Source: Gammaproteobacteria bacterium (GTDB lineage Bacteria > Pseudomonadota > Gammaproteobacteria > Magnimaribacterales > Magnimaribacteraceae). From it: a stretch of 18,788 bases of DNA. Shown here one piece after another: positions 7,920-15,469 of the stretch. Position numbers and translations under genes: made by a program. Under the pieces are notes generated by a model. That model searched no databases. It was not told the DNA's origin and worked only from the letters and a program-made list of their open reading frames with translations. The first letter of the stretch is position 1. Every line of letters starts with the position of its first letter. The stretch covers positions 1-18,788 of the forward strand of contig PCBA01000038.1 of NCBI GenBank assembly GCA_002730855.1, given 5' to 3'.

Positions 7920-8840
7920 TTAAGTAATTTGTTCAAAATTTACAACTTCCTCTAAGGTTGGCATAGAAGCCGAAGCACCTTTTTTGGTTACTGATAATGC
8001 CCCTGCTTTATTAGCAAAATGGGCTGCTTCTAATAAATCTTCATTTTTTAAGTAATGACTGGCTAAGGCACCTATAAAGCAGTCACCTGAACCAGTTGAA
8101 TCAACCGCATCAACCTTATGTCCTTCAATGAAAGAACTTTTTTGATCTTTATAAACGTAAACACCTTTAGCACCTAAAGTTATAATGGCTGACTGATTTT
8201 TATTAAGCTGCAATTCATTTAGAGCAATCAATATAGAACCAAGCTCATCATCTCTTATTTTTTTTCTACTTAAGTTTTCTAACTCCGATTCATTCATAAC
8301 CAATAAATCAGTTTCCTGAATAAGGCTAGGGTTAATATTTAAAGCTGGGGCTGTGTTTAATACCCTGTAACAGTCTAATTTCTTAGACCTCTTGAAGAGA
8401 TCTTCAATTTCAGAAGGTGGTATTTCAAGTTGAGAAATTAAAATATCACTTGAAGAAATATTTGCATCTGAGATTTGAGAAGATTTAACGAAAGAGTTTG
8501 CGCCTGATATCACAATAATCTGATTTTCAGAAGTGTCTTCAAATACATGTATAAATGCAACTCCAGATTCTCCATCATGCTTTTCAATCATTTGAGTATC
8601 AATTTTTTCTGCTTGAAGTCCTTGCATTAACTCTTCACCAAAAACATCTTCCCCAATCTTCCCAGTTAATGAGACTGAGGTGCCTAGTCTAGAAACGGCT
8701 ACAGCCTGATTTGCTCCTTTTCCTCCTTGGAAAGTTTCAAAACTATTTCCTAAAATAGTTTCTCCTTTAGAAGGCTGGAATTTGCTGTACACCACTAAAT
8801 CCATGTTAATGCTGCCAAAAACTATGATGGGCGAAGACAT
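7920..8840 (-). CDS. rbsK: ribokinase (PfkB family sugar kinase)
   Basis: The 306-residue length and motifs match ribokinase, which phosphorylates D-ribose to ribose 5-phosphate with ATP in the cytoplasm. The substrate motif NMD is at 12-14, the PfkB signature GGKGANQAVA at 39-48 and NTAP at 162-165. The NxxE motif is Asn183-Glu186. The anion hole and catalytic base are in DSTGSGD at 247-253, with Asp253 as base. Residues 288-295 (KGASASMP) match the potassium-binding, substrate-capping region of true ribokinases, which favours ribose over other PfkB sugars. The gene starts 5 bases after the ADP-ribosylglycohydrolase stop. The nearby nucleoside hydrolase and ADP-ribosylglycohydrolase could feed it ribose. 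No ribose transporter or RbsD is in view, so the ribose may be made inside the cell. Confidence 0.88.
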   Translation of the reverse strand: MSSPIIVFGSINMDLVVYSKFQPSKGETILGNSFETFQGGKGANQAVAVSRLGTSVSLTGKIGEDVFGEELMQGLQAEKIDTQMIEKHDGESGVAFIHVFEDTSENQIIVISGANSFVKSSQISDANISSSDILISQLEIPPSEIEDLFKRSKKLDCYRVLNTAPALNINPSLIQETDLLVMNESELENLSRKKIRDDELGSILIALNELQLNKNQSAIITLGAKGVYVYKDQKSSFIEGHKVDAVDSTGSGDCFIGALASHYLKNEDLLEAAHFANKAGALSVTKKGASASMPTLEEVVNFEQIT

Positions 8841-8845
8841 AAGGC

Positions 8846-9916
8846 TTAAGTTAGCTCAGAAGAAGATGAGAATTTATCAACTAAGTTACAAGTTCTATCA
8901 ACTAAATCATCTAGATTTAGTTCTCCTACGCCCGCTATGGAAGTCATCACTCTTCCCTGCCAAGGATCAGTCCAAAGTTTAGGTATCGAACCTTTGTCTA
9001 GTCCAATCAGACCGCCAACAGTAGCTCCAGTACAATCTGTATCCCAACCACAACAGATAGTCTCCCCTATAGCTTCATCAAATGAACCTTGAAAAGATAA
9101 GAAAGCCCAAACTACCACGGCTAAATTATTAAGACTATGTACAGGCGACATATCTCCATAATATTTGTGTAAATTTAATCCTGATTTATTGGTATTTTTT
9201 ATGCCCAACATAACAGCCTCATAGGCTTTTGAATCTTTATCGATGAGTTCTAAGGCAGACTGAACGGCCTCTTCTCTTGAGTCTGAAACAGGAATAAGAG
9301 CACAAAGACCAGCTATGTAAGCTGAGGCTTCAACAGCACAAGCTCGATGCGAAAGAGTGGCATCTCTTCTAGCCAACTCAGCAGCTAATTTTGGTTTGCC
9401 AGGCAAGACCCATCCATACATGTCGATTCTTATTTGCGCGCCAATCCAATCGTTGTACTCGCCATCATTAATCTCTTCAATAGAAAAATTTCTTTTTCCT
9501 CCAAATTGATAAGCTGTATTAGACTTTTCAATTAATTTTAAATAAGAATCTCTCTCGGCAGTAAAAGTTGCTCCTACTGGCAATAGATTTATCCAGGACC
9601 TAGCAACGTCATCAGTATCTAACTCTAATCCATGGCGTTCCAACATCATCAATGCCAGAACTAAGTATGTTATATCATCGTCTGCTTCAGCTTTATCCAT
9701 CATTCCCAAGCAACACCTTTTATTAGCCCCTCTTAACATTTCATGTTCCATGTAATTAACATAATTCCTTAAAGGCAAAGAACCTGAATCCGATAGGAAT
9801 CTATTTAAACCTTCAGGCCCTTCTCGCATAGATATCATTTCGACAGGCTTCCCAAGTAAACAACCTGAGATTCTTCCTTGCCAAGCTGCTCTAATAGTTT
9901 CTATATGATTGGACAT
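8846..9916 (-). CDS. ADP-ribosylglycohydrolase family protein
   Basis: The 356-residue, probably all-helical protein carries the paired metal motifs of ADP-ribosylglycohydrolases (ARH/DraG-like), which use two magnesium ions to remove ADP-ribose from proteins or small molecules. The N-terminal GRISGCLLGKP at 14-24 matches the family opening. The first metal cluster is Asp79-Asp80-Asp81 in EADDDITY. The second is GWDTDCTGATVGG at 290-302, with Asp292, Asp294 and Thr297. The family also includes enzymes acting on other glycosidic bonds, so a nucleoside-like substrate is possible. No ADP-ribosyltransferase lies beside it, which argues against a DraT/DraG-type switch and favours a catabolic role with the following ribokinase (5-base gap). 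The deformylase gene ends 20 bases upstream; AAGG lies 9 bases before the ATG. Confidence 0.85.
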   Translation of the reverse strand: MSNHIETIRAAWQGRISGCLLGKPVEMISMREGPEGLNRFLSDSGSLPLRNYVNYMEHEMLRGANKRCCLGMMDKAEADDDITYLVLALMMLERHGLELDTDDVARSWINLLPVGATFTAERDSYLKLIEKSNTAYQFGGKRNFSIEEINDGEYNDWIGAQIRIDMYGWVLPGKPKLAAELARRDATLSHRACAVEASAYIAGLCALIPVSDSREEAVQSALELIDKDSKAYEAVMLGIKNTNKSGLNLHKYYGDMSPVHSLNNLAVVVWAFLSFQGSFDEAIGETICCGWDTDCTGATVGGLIGLDKGSIPKLWTDPWQGRVMTSIAGVGELNLDDLVDRTCNLVDKFSSSSELT

Positions 9917-9936
9917 CTTCTCTTACCTTCAATTGG

Positions 9937-10488
9937 TTAATCTAATATTTCTTCTTCATTCTCTTCTTGAAGAATCATCTCATCTTCAAATGTTAAAGTA
10001 CTAATGTCTTCCATACGATCAACATACAACATGCCGATAAGATGATCTAGTTCATGCTGGAAAACAGTGGCCAAAAAATCCTCAACCTCGATACTTTTTT
10101 TCTTTGCATGTTCATCTAAATAATCAACTTTGATCTTTCTAGGCCTCTCTACATAGCCTCTTAGTCCTGGTACGCTAAGGCAGCCTTCCCAGAAACCTTG
10201 TAACTCAGAATCTAATATTGTTATTTTAGGATTAAAAATTACATAAGCCTTCGAAGTTTCCATATCTGGATATCTATCAGATTCCTCCGAAAGCTTAATT
10301 ACAGCAAGTTTTTTGGAAACACCGATTTGAGGGGCAGCAAGACCTATTCCTCCAGCTATCTCTAATGTCTCCCACATATCATCTAATAAATATCTAGTAT
10401 CTTTATGCAGAATCTCTTCTTTCGAGAATTCCAATGCTTCTTCTCTTAGCAAAGGATTTCCCATTTTTAAAATGCTATAAACGCTCAA
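9937..10488 (-). CDS. def: peptide deformylase
   Basis: The 183-residue protein has all three peptide deformylase motifs. Motif I is GIGLAAPQ at 47-54, motif II EGCLSVPG at 101-108 with metal ligand Cys103, and motif III QHELDHL at 144-150 with His145, Glu146 and His149. It should remove the formyl group from the N-terminal methionine of new proteins, using Fe2+ or Zn2+. The C-terminus is a short acidic tail. In many gammaproteobacteria def sits directly before fmt; here it heads a run of ADP-ribose, ribose and acyl-CoA genes, so it may be a second copy or a relocated one. A GGAG about 11 bases before the ATG is a loose Shine-Dalgarno match. Confidence 0.93.
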   Translation of the reverse strand: MSVYSILKMGNPLLREEALEFSKEEILHKDTRYLLDDMWETLEIAGGIGLAAPQIGVSKKLAVIKLSEESDRYPDMETSKAYVIFNPKITILDSELQGFWEGCLSVPGLRGYVERPRKIKVDYLDEHAKKKSIEVEDFLATVFQHELDHLIGMLYVDRMEDISTLTFEDEMILQEENEEEILD

Positions 10489-10573
10489 TTCTTTTTCTCC
10501 AATATGGAATATAACTTACCTGAGAATAAATCTCATTCGACTTTTAGTTTTTTATTTGTGGTAATTTTTTTAT
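10489..10573. promoter_or_regulatory. divergent intergenic region between deformylase and CDGSH genes
   Basis: This 85-base AT-rich gap must hold promoters for both directions. It contains a perfect 5-base inverted repeat, TGAGA (10521-10525), ATAAA, TCTCA (10531-10535), which could be a small operator or chance. I cannot assign reliable -35/-10 pairs. Confidence 0.3.
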
Positions 10574-10813
10574 ATGAATAATCCTAAAATAGTTCAGAAA
10601 TTTCCTTATAAGGTTTCTATAGAAGCTGGTAAAAGTTATTACTGGTGTCGTTGTGGTCTAAGTTCCAAACAGCCATTTTGTGATGGATCCCATGAAGGTA
10701 GTGAATTCTTACCCGAAAAAGTTAAATTAGATGAAAACCAAGATGTATTCTTTTGTGGATGTAAACGAAGTAAAAAAGGTGCTTTCTGTGACGGAACACA
10801 TAAAGAACTGTAA
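10574..10813 (+). CDS. dual CDGSH iron-sulfur protein (CISD3/MiNT-like)
   Basis: This 79-residue protein carries two complete CDGSH sites, each binding one [2Fe-2S] cluster through three cysteines and one histidine. The first uses Cys25, Cys27, Cys36 and His40 (CDGSH); the second uses Cys61, Cys63, Cys72 and His76 (CDGTH). The single-chain double arrangement resembles human CISD3 and its bacterial relatives. Such proteins are thought to take part in electron or cluster transfer, but no specific partner is established. It has no signal or membrane segment. A T-run, not a Shine-Dalgarno, precedes the ATG, so translation may be weak or leader-independent. It diverges from deformylase and converges with the reductase gene, ending 10 bases from that gene's stop. 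It could in principle serve iron enzymes such as the nearby PhyH or Rieske protein, but nothing in the sequence shows this. Confidence 0.9.
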   Translation: MNNPKIVQKFPYKVSIEAGKSYYWCRCGLSSKQPFCDGSHEGSEFLPEKVKLDENQDVFFCGCKRSKKGAFCDGTHKEL

Positions 10814-10823
10814 CAAATAACTT

Positions 10824-11846
10824 TTATTCAGGATCAGCTATCTTAAGAAGCTGTTTTCCTTTATTTTTTCCTGTATATAACCTTAAAAGAGTTTCAGGAG
10901 CATTCTCAATTCCCTCTTGAATATCTTCTTGATAAATAATCTTACCTTCGCTTTCCCATTGCATTAATTCTCCAATGGCTTCAGGAAATTTATCCATATA
11001 ATCAAGAACAATAAAACCTTCCATTCTCGCTCTCTGTATAATTAAAGACATGTAATTAGAAGGTCCAGGTGCAGGAGTTTCATTGTTGTAACCTGATATA
11101 GCTCCGCAAATAGCTAATCTTGCTCCTTGGTTTATAACCGTTAAAGCTGTATTAAGAAAGTCACCTCCAACGTTATCAAAAACTACGTCAATGCCCTCTG
11201 GGCACAGTTCCGGCAAAACCTCATTTAAATTAGCTGTCTTATAATCTATAGAAGCATCAATATTCACTTCTTCAGTTAGCCATCTACACTTTTCGGTTCC
11301 TCCTGCAACACCTATAACTCTACATCCTTTTATTTTTGCAATCTGCGCCGCAATTGAACCCGTTGAGCCAGCAGCACCTGAAATTAGTACTGTCTCCCCT
11401 TCTTTAGGCCTTCCTATATCTAGTAAGCCAAAATAGGCAGTTAATCCGGTTATTCCGAAAATACTTAATGGAGCAGTTAACGAAGAGCCTTCAGGGAGAA
11501 CAGTAGCATTCAGAATTCCTTCTCCATTTGATACGGCATATTCTTGCCAACCAAAAGTCCCTTGTACAAAGTCACCTTCCTTGTAGCCAGGATTAGTTGA
11601 TTCAATAACTTGGCCCACAGAACCAGCTCTCATTACCTCACCTATGCCAACAGGAGGTACATAACTTTTTCTGTCTTCCATCCACCCTCTTTGGGCAGGA
11701 TCAAAACTGAGATATAAATTCTTAATTAGAAATTCACCATCTTTTATATCAGGAACATCTTCTTCAAGAAATTCAAAATTTCCTTCATTAACCATACCTA
11801 CTGGTCTTGAGGATAACAGCCATTTTTTATTTTTTAGGTTCTTCAT
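10824..11846 (-). CDS. NADPH-dependent zinc-free medium-chain reductase (CurA/prostaglandin reductase-like)
   Basis: The 340-residue protein belongs to the zinc-independent medium-chain dehydrogenases that reduce the C=C bond of alpha,beta-unsaturated aldehydes or ketones. LSFDPAQRGWM at 46-56 is the family signature near the N-terminus. SGAAGSTGS at 156-164 is the dinucleotide-binding loop, and AGGTEK at 181-186, with Lys186, fits NADPH 2'-phosphate binding. No catalytic-zinc cysteine/histidine set is seen, as expected for this branch. It is cytoplasmic. It probably detoxifies enals or reduces enones; the exact substrate is open. The 170 bases upstream separate it from the acyl-CoA dehydrogenase gene, so it may have its own promoter. 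No good Shine-Dalgarno precedes the ATG. Confidence 0.88.
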   Translation of the reverse strand: MKNLKNKKWLLSSRPVGMVNEGNFEFLEEDVPDIKDGEFLIKNLYLSFDPAQRGWMEDRKSYVPPVGIGEVMRAGSVGQVIESTNPGYKEGDFVQGTFGWQEYAVSNGEGILNATVLPEGSSLTAPLSIFGITGLTAYFGLLDIGRPKEGETVLISGAAGSTGSIAAQIAKIKGCRVIGVAGGTEKCRWLTEEVNIDASIDYKTANLNEVLPELCPEGIDVVFDNVGGDFLNTALTVINQGARLAICGAISGYNNETPAPGPSNYMSLIIQRARMEGFIVLDYMDKFPEAIGELMQWESEGKIIYQEDIQEGIENAPETLLRLYTGKNKGKQLLKIADPE

Positions 11847-12016
11847 ATTTTATTAACTACCAGTCTTAGTCTTTCTATCTTCAATCCTAAAACCTTTAAG
11901 GTCAAACTAATATCGTATCAATCATTCTAAAGATTACGAAACTGTTCTTATCAGATAATCAGTTCTTTAGTTTAACAATACTTATCAAATAGAGATCATT
12001 AATTTTATTGTAAGGA
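11847..12016. other. 170-base intergenic region with nested inverted repeats
   Basis: This gap lies downstream of the acyl-CoA dehydrogenase gene and upstream of the reductase gene. It holds concentric inverted repeats: ACTG/CAGT (11941-11944 and 11960-11963) around TTATC-A-GATAA (11948-11958), with an outer pair CTAAAG/CTTTAG (11927-11932 and 11965-11970) that is slightly off centre. There is no T-run typical of a Rho-independent terminator after it. It may be a weak RNA stem-loop, an operator for the reductase gene, or chance. On the minus strand TTGATA, a 17-base spacer and TAAAGG form a weak promoter-like pair. Confidence 0.25.
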
Positions 12017-13150
12017 TTAACCCGCAAATTCCTTACCAAACATGCTTCTAGCAACAATAAGCTTTGACAGCTGAGATGTTCCATCACCTATCTGCCAACC
12101 TAGGATGTCGCGTAGACGTTGCTCAAAAGGTAGCTCACTTGAATAACCATAATGCCCATGTAGTGTTAAGCACTGGCGTACGATCTCATAAGTAATCTCT
12201 GGAACCCACCACTTGCACATAGCACCTTCTTTGGAATTTGGTAGATTTTCATCACGCAACCAAAGAGTTTTGTAGCAAAGAAGTCTAGCGGCTTCGAGCT
12301 GAGTTTCGGCTTCAACTAGTGGGAAGCTTACACCCTGATATCCTGAAATGGGTTTACCCATAACAGTTCGTTGTTTAGCAAATTCACATGTTTCATCTAC
12401 TGAAGCTTGAGCTGCTCCGATGCACTTAAGACCAATATAGGCACGGTTTGTATCGAATAGCTGAGCCATTTGAAGGTAAGCTTTACCTCTCTCTCCAATC
12501 AGATAATCTTTAGGAATTCTTACATCCTCAAATCTAACTTCTCCGCGTTCAGCACCGTGTGTTCCTATATCATCCCAGAGTCTCGGAGGCTTAACTCCTT
12601 TTACTTCCTTGGGTACGAAGAAATTACTTAGGGACCAAATTCCCTTCCTAGCCTCTTCAGTTCGACAAGTAATAGTAAAGTAATCTGCATTCGCCCATGA
12701 TATTGAGTTTTTGACAGCGTTTATGACCCATTCATCTCCATCTAAAACAGCAGTACTACGAAAGTTGGCTACATCAGAACCGCTCTCTGGTTCTGTAAAA
12801 CCTACTGCAATGATGGTCTTTCCCTCTCTTACAGCTTGGCGAACTGGGTTGCGAATTTTATCTGGTACACCGTCAAGCCTATTAAGTTCAAAAGGCTCTG
12901 TTGCAACAAGAAAAGGTAAAGCGCAATTAAAGTCTACATAACCAACCTCCTCGATCATAATTCCACGCATCATATGATTCATGTCTGGGTCAAGCAGGCC
13001 CGCATCTAAAGCCTTTGTTACCATTTCTTGAGGCCGCTCTCGTTTTTGATCCCATCTTTGTCGCATAGGAGCAAGTTCAGTTTTTGCAAACCTTCTAATT
13101 TGTTCTCTGTACATTTCTTCAGAATCACTGAAGCGAAAGTTTAGACTCAT
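12017..13150 (-). CDS. acyl-CoA dehydrogenase family flavoprotein with Asp at the usual catalytic Glu position
   Basis: The 377-residue length and the motif FTEPESGSD at 118-126 identify an acyl-CoA dehydrogenase, an FAD enzyme that introduces a C=C bond into an acyl-CoA and passes electrons to ETF. The C-terminal loop is QIGDGTSQL at 353-361. In medium-chain enzymes this is YEGTSQI with the catalytic base glutamate; here the position is Asp356, preceded by glycine in place of tyrosine. Arg236 and the R-D-I segment near 347-350 are otherwise family-like. The shorter side chain could mean a different substrate geometry or regiochemistry, or a base elsewhere in the protein. AAGG 6 bases before the ATG overlaps the Rieske gene's 3' end, and the start is 3 bases after the Rieske TGA, so the two are translationally linked. 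An unusual acid made or handled by the Rieske enzyme may be the substrate (inference). Confidence 0.9.
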   Translation of the reverse strand: MSLNFRFSDSEEMYREQIRRFAKTELAPMRQRWDQKRERPQEMVTKALDAGLLDPDMNHMMRGIMIEEVGYVDFNCALPFLVATEPFELNRLDGVPDKIRNPVRQAVREGKTIIAVGFTEPESGSDVANFRSTAVLDGDEWVINAVKNSISWANADYFTITCRTEEARKGIWSLSNFFVPKEVKGVKPPRLWDDIGTHGAERGEVRFEDVRIPKDYLIGERGKAYLQMAQLFDTNRAYIGLKCIGAAQASVDETCEFAKQRTVMGKPISGYQGVSFPLVEAETQLEAARLLCYKTLWLRDENLPNSKEGAMCKWWVPEITYEIVRQCLTLHGHYGYSSELPFEQRLRDILGWQIGDGTSQLSKLIVARSMFGKEFAG

Positions 13151-13153
13151 AGA

Positions 13154-13160
13154 TCACCTT
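13154..13160 (-). promoter_or_regulatory. Shine-Dalgarno of the acyl-CoA dehydrogenase gene, overlapping the Rieske stop
   Basis: The minus strand reads AAGGTGA, whose TGA is the Rieske gene stop, then TCT and ATG. The arrangement fixes the start at 13150 and implies coupled translation. Confidence 0.6.
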
Positions 13161-14275
13161 TTAATAAGATCAGTTAGGTTCTTGAGGAAGTGCGCGATTG
13201 CCTTTTCATATAATCCATAAGTAAAGTGAGTATTGCCGCCACTTTTTAGACCTTCCTGAATTCCAGCTATAACTTCAAAATCTTCATCTAGACCTATTTC
13301 TGAAACAAATCTAGCATCCTTTTTCATACGTTCGATATCTTTTTCAGTTTCCACTCCACTAACTTTCCCTAGTCTGTACCAAAAGTACTGTGTTTCCGTA
13401 GGTGAAATTGGCTCTGATATTTGAACTGAAATGTGGTTAGACAAATAAGCCACATTACAGTTGGGAAACACGCTATATACATAAGTTACTTTACCAGCAA
13501 TGTCTCTTTTTTCCTCTGATGTGCTACGAAGGTCTTCTATGCGCCTGAATGGGAAAGTAATTCTGCTGTTACGGCCAAATGTCTCAACCACATTCAAATT
13601 ATCATAGCCATAAGGATAAAATGTTTCCTTATGGGTTGGTTTGATATGATAACCCTCCATAGTTGCTTCAATGTTTAGTTTCCAATTAAATGCCTGTGAG
13701 GACACGGTGTAATCAAATATTTGCTGATCATCTTTTATTAGTTGCGGCATATTCCCTAAGGCTCCTTGATCTATAGGATCCTCTATGCACACATAAACTA
13801 AACCTCCTTGTTCTGTAACCTCATGTATTGGAGTAAGGCCATGACAACCTTTATCTAGGTCCGGAAATCCTGCCTCGTGAGGAATATGTTGCAGCGACCC
13901 ATCAATACCGTAAGCCCATCCGTGATACCTACACCGGAAAACGGAAGTTTTTCCTTCACCTTCGACCAATGTCTTGCCGCGATGTCGACAAGCATTACGA
14001 AATGCTCTCAGCTTCTTGCTTTTGTCCCTCACAACTATAATGGGAACTCCTGCAACAGGACGAGCAATATATGAACCTTTATCAGGTAGTGCGGTGGAGG
14101 GTGCAAATGCAACAGGTAAACGCCTTAATAGACTTATTTCTTCATCAAATCTTTTCTGACTGGTGTAATTTTCTACAGGTTCCTTCCATACTTCTTCGCC
14201 CAGGTCAGTTGTACCTAAATCAATATGCTCAAAGATTTGGTTTATGATTTCTGTATCTGATTTCAGTCCTTTCAC
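13154..14275 (-). CDS. Rieske non-haem iron oxygenase, alpha subunit, with bridging Glu
   Basis: The 373-residue protein has the Rieske [2Fe-2S] motif Cys96-x-His98 and Cys115-x-x-His118. The mononuclear iron site is His210 and His215 in EGYHIKPTH, with Asp332 the likely third ligand. The residue that relays electrons between neighbouring subunits, usually aspartate, is Glu207. A glutamate here is known from carnitine monooxygenase CntA and related quaternary-amine oxygenases. The enzyme probably hydroxylates or demethylates a small amine or acid with O2; this is inference. No reductase or ferredoxin gene is in view. The start is GTG at 14275: the frame is closed by TAA 15 bases upstream, no ATG lies near the N-terminus, and no Shine-Dalgarno is seen. 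The nitronate monooxygenase-like gene ends 42 bases upstream. Confidence 0.9.
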   Translation of the reverse strand: MKGLKSDTEIINQIFEHIDLGTTDLGEEVWKEPVENYTSQKRFDEEISLLRRLPVAFAPSTALPDKGSYIARPVAGVPIIVVRDKSKKLRAFRNACRHRGKTLVEGEGKTSVFRCRYHGWAYGIDGSLQHIPHEAGFPDLDKGCHGLTPIHEVTEQGGLVYVCIEDPIDQGALGNMPQLIKDDQQIFDYTVSSQAFNWKLNIEATMEGYHIKPTHKETFYPYGYDNLNVVETFGRNSRITFPFRRIEDLRSTSEEKRDIAGKVTYVYSVFPNCNVAYLSNHISVQISEPISPTETQYFWYRLGKVSGVETEKDIERMKKDARFVSEIGLDEDFEVIAGIQEGLKSGGNTHFTYGLYEKAIAHFLKNLTDLIKR

Positions 14276-14317
14276 TTGCTTATACTCAAGTTAATGATTT
14301 TACTTCCTTCATTGCAC

Positions 14318-15433
14318 TCAATCGTAAATCCTTGCTGAATCCTTTAAGCTCTTTTCCATTCCTTCAATTAAATCAGCCATAATTTCTTCTGCCGGTCTAA
14401 CGGATTTAATCATTCCTATTCCTTGACCGGCAAAACCTGGGTTTATGTCCTGTCGATTATCCTTATTAGCTGATTCTATAACTGGACCAGCAACTCCTGA
14501 TTGAAAAGGCATAGGGAGAGGATCTAATTCTGATCTTTCCCAAAAATCTGTCCAAACACTCCTTATAATCCTAGCAGGCTTGCCTGTAATTGATCTAGAA
14601 ATAACTGTACCCTCTTCTGTAGCATCAATTATGGCTTGTTTTTGATGGTCAAAGATATCTGCTTCTTCGGAAGCTAAAAAGGCTGATCCTATCCAAGCAC
14701 CTTCAGCACCAAGCATAAATGCTGCAGCAATTCCTCTTCCGTCAGTGATTCCTCCAGCTCCTAAAACTGGAATCCCATTAGCTGCATCAACTACCTGAGG
14801 AATTAAAGCCATTGATCCAACTGGTGAATTGTGACCTCCCGCATCATGTCCTTGAGCTACTATTGCATCCACTCCTGCTGAAGAAACTTTTACGGTGTGT
14901 CTTACTGCTCCCACCACTGTCATTACCTTTGTTCCATTTGCCTTAAGTCTTTCCATCCAAGGTGCGGGGTTGCCTAGTCCTGCAGCGTAAACTGGTACCT
15001 TTTCTTCAATAACGACTTCCATTTGAGCTTCAAAAAATTCTTTTGTAAAAAATGCTAAATTGTCATCTTCTTCAGGTTGACGATCATGCTCAACCATTTT
15101 TAAGCCATGTTCATTCATAAATTCTTTAGCCATATTTTGATATTGCACCAAAAGTTTTGCAGGATCTTTACCGTCATTTTGTTTTAAATTACCTCCACCT
15201 CTTACAGACATTGGAAGTAAAGTATCTATTCCAAAAGGTTTGTCAGTTAACTCTCTTGTTTCTTTTATCCACCTCCTCATCTGACTAGGAGTACAAGCTG
15301 CTGCTCCAAGTACACCTAAACCACCAGCATTAGATACAGCTGCAGCGAGTTTAGGACAAGCCGCACCACCCATACCAGCTAAAAATATGGGGTACTCTAT
15401 TCCGAAAGTTTTACAGATTCTATTATTCTTCAT
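14318..15433 (-). CDS. nitronate monooxygenase-like FMN protein (NMO/2-nitropropane dioxygenase family)
   Basis: The 371-residue cytoplasmic TIM-barrel protein begins with the family pattern YPIFLAGMGG (14-23), then AGGLGVLG at 36-43. The catalytic-region motif AQGHDAGGH at 193-201 and the phosphate-binding LGAGGITDGRGIAAA at 224-238 fit FMN-binding members. True nitronate monooxygenases oxidise alkyl nitronates with O2, but much of this family is uncharacterised and includes FabK-like enoyl reductases and other FMN oxidoreductases. The name is therefore a family label. It is the first gene of a probable run with the Rieske and acyl-CoA dehydrogenase genes (42- and 3-base gaps). No Shine-Dalgarno precedes the ATG. 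A role in oxidising a nitrogen-containing substrate would suit the neighbours but is not shown by sequence. Confidence 0.85.
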   Translation of the reverse strand: MKNNRICKTFGIEYPIFLAGMGGAACPKLAAAVSNAGGLGVLGAAACTPSQMRRWIKETRELTDKPFGIDTLLPMSVRGGGNLKQNDGKDPAKLLVQYQNMAKEFMNEHGLKMVEHDRQPEEDDNLAFFTKEFFEAQMEVVIEEKVPVYAAGLGNPAPWMERLKANGTKVMTVVGAVRHTVKVSSAGVDAIVAQGHDAGGHNSPVGSMALIPQVVDAANGIPVLGAGGITDGRGIAAAFMLGAEGAWIGSAFLASEEADIFDHQKQAIIDATEEGTVISRSITGKPARIIRSVWTDFWERSELDPLPMPFQSGVAGPVIESANKDNRQDINPGFAGQGIGMIKSVRPAEEIMADLIEGMEKSLKDSARIYD

Positions 15434-15469
15434 TTGTTAATATTTATTGCTTAGTTAATCTTAATAAAA

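Noticed and set aside
8782..8982. Plus-strand 66-codon open frame
   Set aside because: It lies across the ends of the ribokinase and ADP-ribosylglycohydrolase genes, both strongly supported by motifs on the other strand, and its translation resembles no family.
8846..9916. ADP-ribosylglycohydrolase as part of a toxin-antitoxin or anti-phage pair
   Set aside because: There is no ADP-ribosyltransferase, macrodomain or other defence gene next to it; the neighbours are metabolic.
12711..12941. Plus-strand 76-codon open frame
   Set aside because: It is wholly inside the acyl-CoA dehydrogenase gene in antisense, with no ribosome site or recognisable motif.
13877..14159. Two overlapping plus-strand open frames
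   Set aside because: They are antisense to the Rieske cluster region, whose Cys/His motif is unambiguous.
14318..15433. FabK-type enoyl-ACP reductase
   Set aside because: The fold is shared, but there are no fatty-acid synthesis neighbours and the AQGHDAGGH motif fits the broad NMO group at least as well, so only the family label is used.
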